From Dichetophora obliterata (lineage: Eukaryota > Arthropoda > Insecta > Diptera > Sciomyzidae), in assembly GCA_963920525.1 (NCBI GenBank), contig OY986436.1, forward strand, positions 13,839,467 to 13,903,466: DNA of 64,000 nt, written 5' to 3'. Positions 1-11,037 of this stretch are shown here, in pieces. The position numbers and the translations under genes are program-made. Numbering within the stretch: the first letter of the stretch is position 1; each line of letters starts with the position of its first letter. Under the pieces are notes generated by a model. It saw only the letters and a list, made by a program, of their open reading frames with translations, ran no database searches and had not been told where the DNA came from.

Positions 1-395
1 TGATGAATTAAGTCCTAGTTTTCGGAATATTTACAAGAAATAATTGTGGTTCTTCTGGACGCGACCATAAAGCGAGCAGGGAAAGCTCTAATCTCTGGAA
101 AAATGCACACAAAACGGAAAATTAAATAAGAGTCCAAATTTGGAATATTTTTTAATATGAAATATTGCCCCGTAGCAAACTAATTGTTGCCACCCCACGT
201 TCGGCGCGACCCTCCGGGCCCCTCCGCAACGGCCCACGCCTTTCCGTGCCGTCCGCCGGCACTTTTTCGGTACGACTGCCTGGCTGCGACCATAAAACGA
301 ACCGGAAGGCTCGAGACCTCTGGAAAAATGCACACAAAACGAAAAATTAAATAAGGGCCCAAATTTGGGATCTTTTTTAATATGAAATATGCCCC
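1..395. repeat. Direct repeat pair with GC-rich spacer
   Basis: A block of about 110 bases at 62-171 recurs in direct orientation at 287-395 (shared core GGAAAAATGCACACAAAACG followed by an AT-rich stretch ending in ATATGAAATAT). The roughly 115 bases between them are strikingly GC-rich for this window (about 183-285). Short open frames cross the GC-rich part on both strands, but none resembles a known protein. It is probably part of an unclassified repeat that extends left of the window. Confidence 0.6.
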
Positions 396-539
396 ACAAC
401 ATAAAATTATATTTGGCCGATAAAATGGGTTTCTCTTGTACGTAACTTTAAAACCATATTTCGTAAAAGGGCAAATCGTTCTATCATAAATAAAAAACCA
501 TTTGGGTCTTATACGGACATGCTCATTCCGTTTCGTTTT

Positions 540-1200
540 ATGGCCATATTTCATAGAGCCATAGGAGTTAAATAACTCCTAATAATTTAAAATGAAAAAA
601 CTAGGACTTAGGACATATTAGGACTAATTAGGACTTATTTCATCAGCAACTTTATAGGAGTTATTACATAATGAAAGACACCTAACATTCAAAGATGAAA
701 TAATTCCCAACATTGGTGAAAGAACACCTAACACTAAGGAGTTCTTTTATGTGAAATAGCTTCTAACTTTTTATGAGAAATTTTAGGAGTTATTCCATTT
801 TTTTTGTTAGGAGTTATTTCGTTAGGAGGTATTTCGCGGAGCATTCTTTGCCTCGATGCGAATTCTTTCATGTTTCATAGAGCCATAGGAGTTAAATAAC
901 TCCTAACAATTTTAAATGAAAAAACTAGGACTTAGGACATATTAGGACTAATTAGGACTTATTTCATCAGCAACTTTATAGGAGTTATTACATAATGAAA
1001 GACACCTAACATTCAAAGATGAAATAATTCCTAACATTGGTGAAAGAACGCCTAAAACTTAGGAGTTCTTTTATGTGAAATAACTTCTAACTTTTTATGA
1101 GAAATTTTAGGAGTTATTCCATTTTTTTTTGTTAGGAGTTATTTCATTTTTTGTTAAGTTATTTCGTGGAGCCTTCTTTGCCTCGATGCGAATTCTTTTG
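540..1200. repeat. Tandem duplication, period about 325-330 bp
   Basis: Two adjacent copies run from TCATAGAGCCATAGGAGTTA at 551 and again at 875 to CCTCGATGCGAATTC at 851 and 1181. Both copies are packed with the motif AGGAGTTATTTC and its complement, which makes short internal palindromes. The first bases of the window (TGATGAATTAAGTCCTAG) are an inverted version of a motif in each copy, so 1-1200 may be a single composite or foldback element. No coding potential. Confidence 0.65.
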
Positions 1201-1763
1201 GTACCAGTATTCTTGTTAGAATGCCAATTCTAGAAGGCTTCCTCTCTGGACCTGATTGCAATCCTACAAGTCTCATTAAACCATGAGTGATCTTTTGGTT
1301 TAATGATTCCCATGTTATTGGGATTGAAAGATCGCACACCCAATAAAACAATTTCCTACACCATGACAGATGCGGAATGTGTATTTCTAACAGCGAAACA
1401 TAATTTAAAATTTAAGTTGCGATAAAAACTATTTAATGCAGTCCAATTTGCCTTTCCATAAAACTATACAGCTCTCTTCGGTAATCTTGTTTAACCTGGT
1501 GTTATTTAAATCCTGGAAGGAAATCATGCTTCGTTAAACTTATTCATAGATTTGACGACTCTGTCGATTTTATCAGGGATCTGTTTTCGATATTGTAGTA
1601 AAGAATTGAATGGATGATGGAGAAAAAAAAAAGATTGAAGCAAGTAAAGAAAGACTCACAAATATAACAGTTTGAAAGCTTATGTGCGTTTTTTCGACAT
1701 AACTCCTAAGCCAGTGATGTATGATTTCTACTTCCTCAGCACTTTTTAAGATTCTGTCATTGG
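1201..1763. other. No gene seen; probable Cep104 intron
   Basis: AT-rich sequence without credible coding frames, RNA genes or clear repeats. Because the Cep104 exon at 4139 opens with a splice acceptor, this stretch probably lies in a Cep104 intron (inference). Confidence 0.4.
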
Positions 1764-2254
1764 CTCAAGACCAGGGTTGCCAACTTTTGAAAAGCCCAGG
1801 CCCGGAGTTTTTTTTTATTTAATAACTTTTTTATGGTCTGCTTGCTTTTAATGAAAAAATTAATTTTTTCTTTGGTTTTTTCATACATAGTCATGTTTAA
1901 CAATCATGTTTGACAACAAATGTAACACAACACAACTTGCGTTTTCACGTGAACTCGTTTTCTTTCAGCAGCCAATCTTTGTAGCTTGGTATCGAGAGCC
2001 AATCGTTCAAGAATTAGAAAGAACGTCAAACTTAAGTTAGCGTTCATTAAGACAAATGGTTCAAACATTCACTAAAAAAGGGCAAATCAACACTAATAAA
2101 TAAGTAAAACAAATTTTTTTGTAAAAAAAACTTGATTTAAATAAAGATTAAAGCGAAAGCCGGAGAAAATGTGCCAGGCCCGGAGCCCGGAGATCGGCCC
2201 TCAGGCCCGAAGTCTCCGGGCGAAAAGGTATGTGTTGGCAACCCAGCTCAAGAC
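1764..2254. mobile_element. hAT-type MITE with perfect 8-bp target duplication
   Basis: The element runs 1772-2246 (475 bp). Its ends are CAGGGTTGCCAAC and GTTGGCAACCCAG, inverted apart from one base, and it is flanked on both sides by CTCAAGAC (1764-1771 and 2247-2254). An 8-bp duplication and a CAGGG terminus are hallmarks of the hAT superfamily. Subterminal sequence is rich in GGCCCGGAG-type motifs at both ends, unlike the AT-rich middle. No transposase is visible, so it is non-autonomous. Confidence 0.82.
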
Positions 2255-2489
2255 TTAAACGAAGATTTGTGTGTTACTATAAAGTAGCGGCAAGTGAATA
2301 TCCTTATCAAAACAGGGAGGTTTGACCGTCTGAATCCCAGTACGGAGAATGTGCGTTTGTTGACTTTATTTCGTTTTATTATGATATTAATTACGAGGTT
2401 ACCCTACTGCTCGTTAGCATGGTGGTTTATATTGTGTTCCTCCTTTATTGGAGTTTAAAGGCGGCAAATTAAACCTACATTTTATTTAT

Positions 2490-3480
2490 CCACAAAAATG
2501 GCGGAGGTTGCACTTCTTCTAGACAATTCATCGGTTTTTCAGTTGCCTTCTACACCATGGTGTCAGGCACCCATATTGGGTTAATCCTGAATTGCTTGGC
2601 CATCTAATTAAAAAATTTGAGGCTTGAAATATTTAGAATTTTGAATGTAGAATTAAATGATTTTAGAGTAGTCTGACTGCCTTAAAAGATGTAAGCGACT
2701 TAATTCAAGATATTCAACTGGTTCAGGCGCTGAGCTAAGTGCTGGTGAAGACTTTCACTTGCTACGATCGGGAAGTCGAAAGGAGATCTGAATCCGTAAG
2801 TCTGAAGGAAAGACCCCCTTCTACTCGCCTTTCTAAATAGCTTAGAGCCATTAGTATACATGCTTATAGCCGCCTAAATATGAATTTGGAGATTGAAGGT
2901 ACGTGAATTGTAGTTGTTGTACTATAGTTGAACATTGTAGTTCTTAACGAAGGTTAACTCAAGAGTACATTAGTCTGCATTGGAAGGGGCAGTTGCTAAA
3001 GTTGGTATCTTCCTATGCTGCTAGTTCCGAACCAGAATCCAGACTCCCTTAGACTCAGAGCCCGTGACGGTGGCATCTTCTATTGTAATTAGATCTAAGA
3101 AAGGTAAATGGAAGATGATGTTTATGGCATACATTGCAGTAGAGTGCAAGGCTCCAGCTATGCATAATTCCACATTTCTTTGCACTTTGTAAATCGTGTT
3201 TAACTCAGAGGACTAACGAGTAACTGACCACCAAAAAATGACTGTCTAAAGTAGGGTTGGGCGAGCAATCACTGTATAAACCACTATGGTCTATGGACTA
3301 TGGTTGGATAAATTAACTGGACTATGCAAATGCAAAGATCGCTATATTTTCCTTCTTGATGGGCTTATCCGTGTTCTCATTGCAAAAAAGTTTCTCGTCT
3401 AGGATTACTCCTAGGTACTTTGCTGAAGTTCAGCGAGATGTTTTCATATTTTGGGGGTTCCAGAAATAGGAATTTTGTAC
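2490..3480 (-). pseudogene. LINE relic: reverse transcriptase end and RNase H
   Basis: Reading the minus strand from 3480 down gives pieces of a non-LTR retrotransposon ORF2 in the family order. Near 3420-3330 lies KYLGVILDEKL, the conserved block after the RT palm. Near 3190-3020 there is a stretch containing CIAGALHSTAMYAINII and HLPFLDL, the typical RT C-terminus. Near 2870 lies MYTNGSKL (first RNase H motif, Asp replaced by Asn), and near 2590-2530 WVP and GVEGN with DELSRR, the end of RNase H. Several frameshifts and stops separate the pieces. An RNase H domain suggests an I, LOA or R1-like clade. It probably sits antisense in a Cep104 intron. Confidence 0.75.
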
Positions 3481-4138
3481 TCTCAGGTAAAAAGGACCAG
3501 TTTCGTATTTGCTGGCTTCACGCGTAGCCCGCGGATTGTAGACCAACTCAAAAGGAACCGAAGGCCTGTCAGAAAGGAAAACAATTTGAAAACGAGTCGA
3601 CTAATGATTCCTCTCACCCATTTCTATTCGTGGGAGAGGGAAACAAATGACAGCCGAATTTTTTGCTTCAAACGATTTCGTCTGCCTCTTTAGCAAGCGT
3701 AAAATCGGTAAGAAAAATCGTGCCACATTGCCACATCTAAAATGGCAATAAGCAGTAGATGAGCAGCAGTAGAGCGATAACTACTCAAACTTACGCTGTG
3801 TTTCTACCAAATGTAATTAAGTTGTATCGTAGTCAACCCTGTTTCGACCTTTGACACGATTGAGTGATACTCAGGCGAAAAACGAATCCATCCCATTATG
3901 ATGATCGATTAAAAACCTTACCATTAACGGTAATTGTGCATTCCAAGTTCTTAGATGACAGGAAATTAGTGTGGAAAAACCACTCCTATCCATTTAGCAT
4001 AAACATTCTAAGAGCCCAAACGAGTCATAAAGTCCCCAGGTTTACTTATAAATATACTCTACTTATCTTATCTCTTACTATTAAAAATGTAGGCTTGAAA
4101 ACCGTTTTTAATAATATATAACTTTTCTTTAACCTCAG
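3481..4138. other. Probable Cep104 intron end with acceptor
   Basis: No recognisable gene. The last bases, a pyrimidine-rich tract ending in AACCTCAG at 4138, form a good 3' splice site directly before the Cep104 exon. Short open frames here do not look coding. Confidence 0.6.
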
Positions 4139-5919
4139 GTCGAGCAATTTTACTCCCGTCAATTTCAAGACCGTGAAGATGGTCTGATGCGCTTGCGTAA
4201 CTTCCTAAAAGGCCACGAACTGGAATCCGTTAATTCAGCAAGTGGTGGCGGAGTGGTGAACAATGGTGAAAACTCCGGCACTGCTGGCGCAAATAAGGTT
4301 GCACGTAGCGCTGCACTTTTGCTACATCGTGCTGAACGTGACGCGGTGTATTCGGTCTTCAGTCAAGCTACCGAAACTGTACGCGTACTCTTTCTCGAAT
4401 ATGTACCCGGACGAGTATCGCAAAGCGAAGTCGCACGCTGTGTAGATCGATTGCTGCCCGAACTACTGGCAAAGTCCGGAGATCCCTCTGCCCGTATACA
4501 TACCCTGGCCCAACATACCATACTCAGCATAGCCGCCTGCCCCGAAGTAATGGAACAGCATCTTGTAGCTCCAGCGCTTTCGCGTACCGTTAGCTCCGGT
4601 ACACATCCACGTCTGGCACTGAGCCGCATGCAAATGCTGGAGCAGCTTGTGCTGAGTCAGGGCATTAGCACGGATAAGCATAGTGGTTTAACGTGTCGTG
4701 CCTTGTCCGAATGCGGCTGCTCGGGCATACATCATCCTGCGGAGCCGGTGCGTAAGGTAGCTGAACGTATTCTCCTACTAGTATACAAGGTTAATCCGAG
4801 GCTAGTGCGTAAACAGCTACCGCCGGATGATGATATCACGAGACGCAATCTGCTGTATCGTCAATTGTTCACGGAGTTCGATAAGCTGGACCTGGAGCGA
4901 AAGAAGGAGATGCTTGATGCTAACAAATATGCGGGTCACAGTTCGAGTGACCCAACATCACCACCATCAAATCGCAGCAACACAGAGGCGGCAGCTAGAC
5001 AAGAGCAGTTGCAGTCGATGAGTGCTGCTGGTGGTGGTGGTGGTGGGGATAGTCGGGGCAGTCCATATAGCTTCGGTGCAAAATCACCGGATTCCCAATC
5101 AAGTCCAATGCGTCGTTCGGAAACTCGCATACTTAAGAGTAAAAGTGGTCAGTCAATTGGTGGTGCTGCGGGTCAGAGCCAGAGTAACGGTTATGCTAGT
5201 GGAAGTTCGCTAAGTTGTGCAGCTGGTAGCAGTGGTTTGGCTACCTGTAACGGCAAGCAGGAATACAACGAGAAGCTTAAACGTTCCATGATCTCGGCAT
5301 GCAGTTCACGCAAGGGATCAAACTCCAATTCCAACTCGGAGTCTTTGGAAGAGGCGCCAAATTTAATGTAAGTGGTTACACATTTGATGTTTTAGAAATG
5401 TTCTGACTATACATTCCAGACGTTGTCCGTTTTGTGACTGGAGTTGTCATGGTAGCGATCAGTTGCAGCTGGACAAACACTATTGGAAGTCGTGCCCCTT
5501 CCTAACCAAGTGTCCGCAGTGCAGTCAGGTGCTGGAGGTGGCAGCTCTCAACTATCATTTGACGAGTAATTTTCGAAATGAGCGTCATCTTGATCGAACT
5601 TAAAAACTTTGCTTAATTTCAGACGAATGTGAGGCCAAGAATAGTTACGTGACATGCGATCGTTGCACAGAGTCGGTGCACAAACAGCTTTATGACTTAC
5701 ACCAGATGGAGGACTACTGTAGAGGTAGGACAAAAAAAAATAGATCGGAAACTTTGATCAAATCCATATGTACTTGTAGAACTCAAAACTGGAGCTGCTA
5801 GATGTCCACTGTGTCATGACGATGTACATCTGCCGCTAGATGGCGGTTGGAAATTGCATCTGCTGAGCTCTTCTGGATGTCCTGGTAATGCACGACGCCG
5901 TGCAAAAAAAGGCAACTAA
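4139..5919 (+). CDS. Cep104: Centrosomal protein 104 (Cep104), 3' four exons
   Basis: Partial gene; the N-terminal part (jelly-roll and coiled coil in the family) is off-window. Exons by splice signals and frame: 4139-5367, 5420-5565, 5623-5724, 5780-5919, together 538 aa plus TAA with an unbroken frame. CEP104 is a ciliary and centriolar protein that binds tubulin at the axoneme tip. The first exon opens with VEQFYSRQFQDREDGLMRL, the start of the TOG array, and the helical TOG region covers about the first 260 residues. A Ser/Gly-rich linker follows, including a poly-Gly run. The last three exons encode the Cys/His zinc-finger array: CPFCDWSC, KHYWKSCPFL, KCPQC, CDRC, RCPLCHDD and a final WKLHLL...GCPG, matching the spacing in vertebrate CEP104. 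No SxIP motif is seen near the C-terminus. The methionine at 4187 is internal, not the start. Confidence 0.93.
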
Positions 5920-6040
5920 CATCAAAATCATTATTAAGCAAATTGAAAACTAAAACACAGAGGACTAATTTAAAAATACTGCTATTTCATGCCTTTTTAA
6001 ATCACTACAACACGAAATCAAACAGCATTTAATAAAGTCA
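5920..6040 (+). terminator. Cep104 3' UTR and poly(A) signal
   Basis: AATAAA at 6031-6036, about 110 bases after the Cep104 stop, is the first consensus polyadenylation signal. Further A-rich AATAAA-like sites follow, so the exact cleavage site is uncertain. Confidence 0.5.
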
Positions 6041-6765
6041 AATATTCGCGAAAGCTCCTTAGGGAAATGTGCAATTTCAAAATAATAAAAATAAAATCTA
6101 TCTTAAACATGGAACTTAGTAAGTCTTAAATAAAAATAACTAAATAACTAAAGTAAAAAACAATTATTTTACATTTGAACTTGAGCTTAAGATATGAACG
6201 AATTTGCAAAAGAGTTTAATTTATTTTTTTAACCTGCACTCGTTGCCATTCTGTGGCAATTTTTAGCGTTTTGTACAATTTTTTCATAAATCAATGTTCT
6301 TAAATAAATGTTTTTTTAATTAATTATTATTTAAAAATAGTGCAATTATTTTACTAGATTAATTTATAACAAAAACTTTGTTTCTAATTATGTTGATAAT
6401 ATTTTATTTATAAAGCAATGTAAGCTCGATATTTCCTAACAATTAAGTATAAGTTATTTTTATAGCTTTATAGCATATTTTTTTATATAGCAAAAAAATG
6501 TTAATTATCAACAAGATATTCTTAAAGAACAACCAATTTCGTACACGTCCAATAACATACCCATCCAAATTCAATTAAATTACATCCAGTATAAATCAGT
6601 TTATTATACTATGAAAAAATAAAACATTATTCAAATAAAAAATTTAGTTTTAATAGGCACGAAAATTCGTAAAATATTCTAAAAGAAACGCAGTTAAGTA
6701 CTTACGATTTCAATAGGACTCACATTTATAGCCGATATGTAAAGGACGCGACATCTACACATCCC
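6041..6765. other. AT-rich intergenic, nothing recognised
   Basis: Very AT-rich sequence with no open frame of note. I see no repeat structure except weak A/T runs. Confidence 0.5.
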
Positions 6766-7571
6766 CGTTCACATTTCAAATTTTCGTCAAATCGTTTGAC
6801 CACAAAAGTGTTCACACTCATCAAATTTTTCGTAAAATTTCTTTATTGTCTTGAACACCGAAGTTCGCGATGGCGGAATATTTTTAGTAGCACTTGTTAT
6901 TAAAATTATATAGGAAGATGAAGAAATTATTTAATTAATTATTATAAATTATTTAACACAGCTATTTAGTATTATATTTTTTCGCTTCTTGTTTTGCTGC
7001 GATGTTTTCAGGTTGGAAACTTTTTTGAAAGGACAAAATCGTTCTACAGAATTTGGCAAGTTTTCAAATTGTTGGTCAAATTAGCAGAAAAATCAAAAAT
7101 ATTTAGTTTCCTTTTAAAGTTAATATGTGGTAACTTTAGAAAGATAACTCATTAAAAGTGTGAGCACGTCTTTACATATTAATTCTAAAATTCACATTTT
7201 GCAAACGCTTCTGCTTCACCTGAGAAGAAAAGTTTAATCAATTCAAAGTTCAACATTAATTCATTCAAATTTATTTCACTTTCCTTTCCAATTGGATCTT
7301 CTGCTTTCATTTCCTGAACAATAAAATAAATCTACTGTCAGCATTGCCACATTATCACAAAAGACAAACACGCTTCAAAGCATGGCAATTATAATATTTT
7401 GTGTTCTCTTTATTTTGTATGCAAAACAAAAATAGTTACCAGATGGCAAAATATTTTAAGGTTAACAGTCGGCAAAGATACCACACCAGATAAAAGGAAA
7501 CTGTGAGCACTCCAATTGATTTTCATCAAACAATTTGACAAGCGATTTGATGAGTGTTTACCGTCAAATCA
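6766..7571. mobile_element. TIR element family 'GTTCACATTTCAAA', interrupted copy
   Basis: This copy starts with GTTCACATTTCAAATTTTC and follows the intact member at 17168-17696 through landmarks such as TGACCACAAAAGTGTTCA, TTGAACACCGAAGT and TCAGGTTG up to about 7100. It then resumes at about 7515 with GATTTTCATCAAACAATTTG and breaks off near 7571. The gap is a nested insertion listed separately. Its right terminus is lost. Confidence 0.7.
7100..7514. mobile_element. Small element nested in the 6.8-7.6 kb MITE
   Basis: About 400 bases interrupt a sequence that is continuous in the related copy at 17.5 kb. Near its edges GTTTCCTTTTA (7106-7116) and TAAAAGGAAAC (7491-7501) form an 11-bp perfect inverted repeat. 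The precise ends and target duplication are not clear. No coding capacity. Confidence 0.55.
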
Positions 7572-8170
7572 CAACTTACACGGGATTGTTTGATTGGCAA
7601 TCAAAGAACTTTTCTTACGCTCTTTTCAATTCTGATTGTTGGTAGCTCACACGAGACGCCAATCTGCGTTTGGCATTACTTTGATATACACTACCTTTTT
7701 CTCTTCCACTTTATTTCGTACTATAAAAACATTTGGTATTAATTTAACAAAATTCCATTGTTCTTAAAATTTTTAATTTGTTATTAACGGATTTATTGAT
7801 TCGATAAATCGAATGTCGCTGTACATCACTACTCAGTATCACACATATTAATATTATTACATAAAGTTGCGCAAGTAAAATGGATGGTAGAGAACTTAAT
7901 TTGGAAGAAATGGCATAAGCATTACAACTTAATATTAATGCTTACCTATTTCTTTTTTTCAAAAATACACTTTTTTGTGGATTTTTTCTTTGTTTACTTC
8001 ATTAATTCACTCGTGAAGAATAAGGGTTTCATGCAACGATTTTTCCATTATGTTATTGTAAAAAGTGCTACGTTTCTTCAACAAAAGTAATTTTTAGGTA
8101 CTTAAACTTAGATATAATTTTTTTCTCCACCCAGAAACACTGTTCAGATTCCTGATTACTGCCATGTACA
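7572..8170. other. AT-rich, nothing recognised
   Basis: Open frames of 60-68 codons exist, but their composition (long Phe/Ile/Lys runs) is that of random AT-rich DNA. No repeats identified. Confidence 0.4.
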
Positions 8171-8553
8171 CACACTAAAAAATTTTAAAAATAAATTCAC
8201 ACCAATGAGCGGATATTTACACCACTCATTTGGTGTGAAATGTTAAACTTATCCGATCGGTGTGAAATAAGAAAGGCAAAGAAGAAGATCAATATTGAAA
8301 TCACATTCTCATTGATAAACAAATAAAAAATTTAAAATTTTCAATTTTATTTGTTCAATTTAATTTTGAAAATCTTGATTAAAGATTTATATGTAATTTT
8401 TGGCAAATTTTGGTACACTGTTCGGTGTTAAAAAATATTCTCTTTCGGATATTAAATTCTAACACTTTGACACGGTGTTTTTTAACACCGAACGGCGAAG
8501 GACTCTCTGAAACACCGATCGGTGCAAAAATTCTATACAAATTTTTAAGTGTG
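8171..8553. mobile_element. MITE-like inverted repeat element
   Basis: Ends CACACTAAAAAATTTTAAAA and, inverted, CACACTTAAAAATTT define an element of about 383 bp. Inside, short CGGTGTT and AACACCG motifs recur in both orientations (for example near 8420, 8480 and 8515), so the transcript would fold on itself. No clear target duplication and no open frame. Confidence 0.6.
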
Positions 8554-8592
8554 CAGCAATAAAAAAATTACCAAATTTGGTTGCTGCCATAG

Positions 8593-8840
8593 TATAATTA
8601 TTTTACAAGGTAGCCGTGACAGTTTTTTGGCGATTGGTAGTTGTCAAAAACAGCTAAAGGAGTTATAGTTTGCTACTGTTCACTAGCTATGTTTGCTGCG
8701 ATTGACACGCTATGTTTAAGTCGTTGCTTATTTTTTCACATTTCTTTGATTAATTGCAAGAACAGCTAATTTTGACAACTACTCATCGCCGCTCGTGAGA
8801 AAAAAGCCAGTCTACGCTACTTCCTTGTCAAATAATTATA
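8593..8840. mobile_element. MITE 'ACAAGGTAGCCG', copy 1
   Basis: The ends TATAATTATTTTACAAGG and CCTTGTCAAATAATTATA are inverted repeats. Just inside lie AGCCGTGACAGTTTTTTGGC on the left and GAGAAAAAAGCCAGTCTACG on the right. A second copy in opposite orientation at 44319-44632 shares the same ends and subterminal blocks, which confirms it as a dispersed family. It is 248 bp and non-coding. Confidence 0.8.
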
Positions 8841-9432
8841 CCGTGGTTGCTGCAATCTGTGTTCATCTGCTCTCGCTCTTAGTGCTTTTGACAGATTCTC
8901 ACGGAAAGCAACAACAAAACGAGTAGATTGTTTAATTAGCAGTCACCGTGTGAGTTGGGGACATCAAATCCATATACATATCTGTTTGGCGCAATTAAAA
9001 TGTCGGTGAAATTGACTAAAGCATATCGCGTTTTTTGCTTTCTTTTACTCTCCCTGAGATATTTGACTGAACTAACTACCTCTTACACGTGATGTTTCTG
9101 GCTGATGGCCATTGCAAGCATTTATTACTACTTTCCTACTGCCAACTATTTTGTAATGTTGAGTTAATCTGTGTGCATCGAAGTGTTATCAAATATTTTA
9201 GCTATTTATTAATTTAAATTTAATGGAGTGTGATAATGAAAACATTGTTGATCTTTTAGGATTGAAATTGATCACTCTGGCAAATCGTTACGCCGGAAAT
9301 TTAAGATAAAATTAAAGTTATTTTATGCTGAGTTTGCTACCTTATGAATTATTTGCTACTAGGCAGTAGACAAGTAAAACTTTGCAACCGTTTGACTGAC
9401 TGATGCCGGTTTTAGGCTCACTGAAAATTTTG
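8841..9432. other. No gene recognised
   Basis: Unique-looking AT-rich sequence between two MITEs. No credible coding frame or RNA gene seen. Confidence 0.4.
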
Positions 9433-10464
9433 CTGATACGCAGCGTTGCCATATGGTCCGATATATCGGATATGTTACGATTTTAATACTTGAATCCGAC
9501 GTTCCGATATTTGACCAAAATTCTTCAAAATGTTACTATTTCAGAAAAATTAGATCCGACGTCCGATTTTGCATATATTTTTATATACATACATACATAA
9601 AAAGAAAAAATTACTATAATAAAATTGATGGCAAATTTAAAATAAAAAGATGCGATGGTAGTCCTGCATTTGCAATAATGGGAAAATTTATTTTTGAATT
9701 GTTGAGCTTACCGAATTCCCCTGCTAACGTTAAGCGAACTTTTAGTTGAATAAATATTAATAAAACTAAAGTTCGCAATACATTAGAGTTAGAAACAATG
9801 GAAGGAACTCTGCAAAATTATGTGCGTATGAAATCTTTTAACTGTTTTAGTCTTGAAATTGATAAAGAATTGTTAAACAAATTTAATAAAGCATTGTATA
9901 TATGACTTCGAAAAATTAATATTTTTTTATATATATATTTTTTTTTACTAAAATCTATTTTTTTGTAGTTTTTGCTGGGTAAAACAACAAGATTTTTTCG
10001 TTAATTTACTTGGAGCAAAAACTTTACATTTATAGAGTTACAATTGAAAAATTATGTATTATAGCTTTATGTATTTCATTTTTACCGATTTAAGAGATCT
10101 AAATTAAACCAAACTGTGTCGCAAATGTATTTTTAATTTGATTTTTACTCTTTGTTTGTGTGTTAAAAAATATTTTCAAAATGTAATTTATTATAAAATA
10201 TTTTCTATATTTATAATGAAGATTGAATTAACTTTTGAAAAATGTGATTTATTTATTTATTTATATTATTTATAAACCTTAAATATATTGTACGTCATAC
10301 GTCTAATAAAATGCAATATTTTATTTGTTTTTTGTGTTGTAAAATGCGACTGAAAATTTCTTAGTTCTTGTTTTCAGAGTTTCACAAATCCGATGAGAAA
10401 TCCGACGAGCAGAGTGCAAAAGTTACGCCGTAAAATTTTTTTTCATGGCAACACTGCTGATACG
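9433..10464 (+). mobile_element. Decayed hAT transposon with 8-bp TSD
   Basis: The element spans 9441-10456 (1016 bp), with ends CAGCGTTGCCATATGG and CATGGCAACACTG and a perfect 8-bp duplication CTGATACG at 9433-9440 and 10457-10464. It is too short for a full hAT transposase gene (usually about 600 codons), so it is internally deleted. A transposase C-terminal remnant is listed separately. Subterminal repeats include CCGATATATCGGATATG on the left and ATCCGACG-type motifs at both ends. Confidence 0.88.
9630..9905 (+). pseudogene. hAT transposase C-terminal dimerisation remnant
   Basis: The + strand encodes ELLSLPNSPANVKRTFS, then a stop, then KTKVRNTLELETMEG in a shifted frame. This is the conserved C-terminal dimerisation block of hAT transposases (LLSLPHSNA-ER-FS followed by KTK-RN-L). 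The catalytic core is absent. It lies inside an element with hAT termini, which makes the assignment secure. It cannot encode an active enzyme. Confidence 0.8.
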
Positions 10465-10576
10465 AACTGTAAAAAGTTAATTTTCGCTCTCGCAGAGAGT
10501 TCACTTTATTTACAGCTGGGAAAACAACAAAAATTATGACTGATTACTGACTTTAACTGACGTGTTAATTGCGACT

Positions 10577-10616
10577 TGTCAAATCTGTTGATGAGCGATT
10601 TGATCAATGTGAACGG
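10577..10616. repeat. Solo terminal fragment of the GTTCACATTT MITE family
   Basis: GTTGATGAGCGATTTGATCA followed by ATGTGAACGGGCG matches the right end of the intact element at 17168-17696. No partner end is close, so this is a truncated copy abutting the next element. Confidence 0.55.
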
Positions 10617-11037
10617 GCGTATATACCTGTGGCTCGTTCCTGTAACTCATATTACCGATTTGACATCACTCTGACGTCACTCTCACTTGCAATGTTTCTG
10701 TACGAATCTGAATCGATTTCTGTTCGATTCGTTCATTCTAAATCGATAAGCTGTCACATATTCCGATTTCATTTCAATGGAACCTTTTAAAAAAGTGTTT
10801 CTGTACGTAAAGTGAATCGATAAAAATGTGTCACTTTTATCACTGGCTTTGTGGCAAGTGAGAATTCTACCGATTTATCTAATTACAGTAATGCTGTGTA
10901 TTATTAGGTTATAATTATTCGAAATATACCTTTAAAAATGGTTACTTTCATATAAGTTGAACTTTTTACTGATTGAAATATTTTGTTATTCTTAAAAAAG
11001 TTTTAGTTTTAAAGGTAATACAATTTATAAATAATGC

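Noticed and set aside
3451..3693. 80-codon open frame on + strand upstream of Cep104
   Set aside because: It overlaps the antisense LINE relic and has no family resemblance to the expected Cep104 coiled coil; no fitting splice sites.
4363..4681. Minus-strand frames of 72-88 codons opposite the Cep104 exon
   Set aside because: Shadows of the coding exon; the + strand frame is continuous with the TOG and zinc-finger exons.
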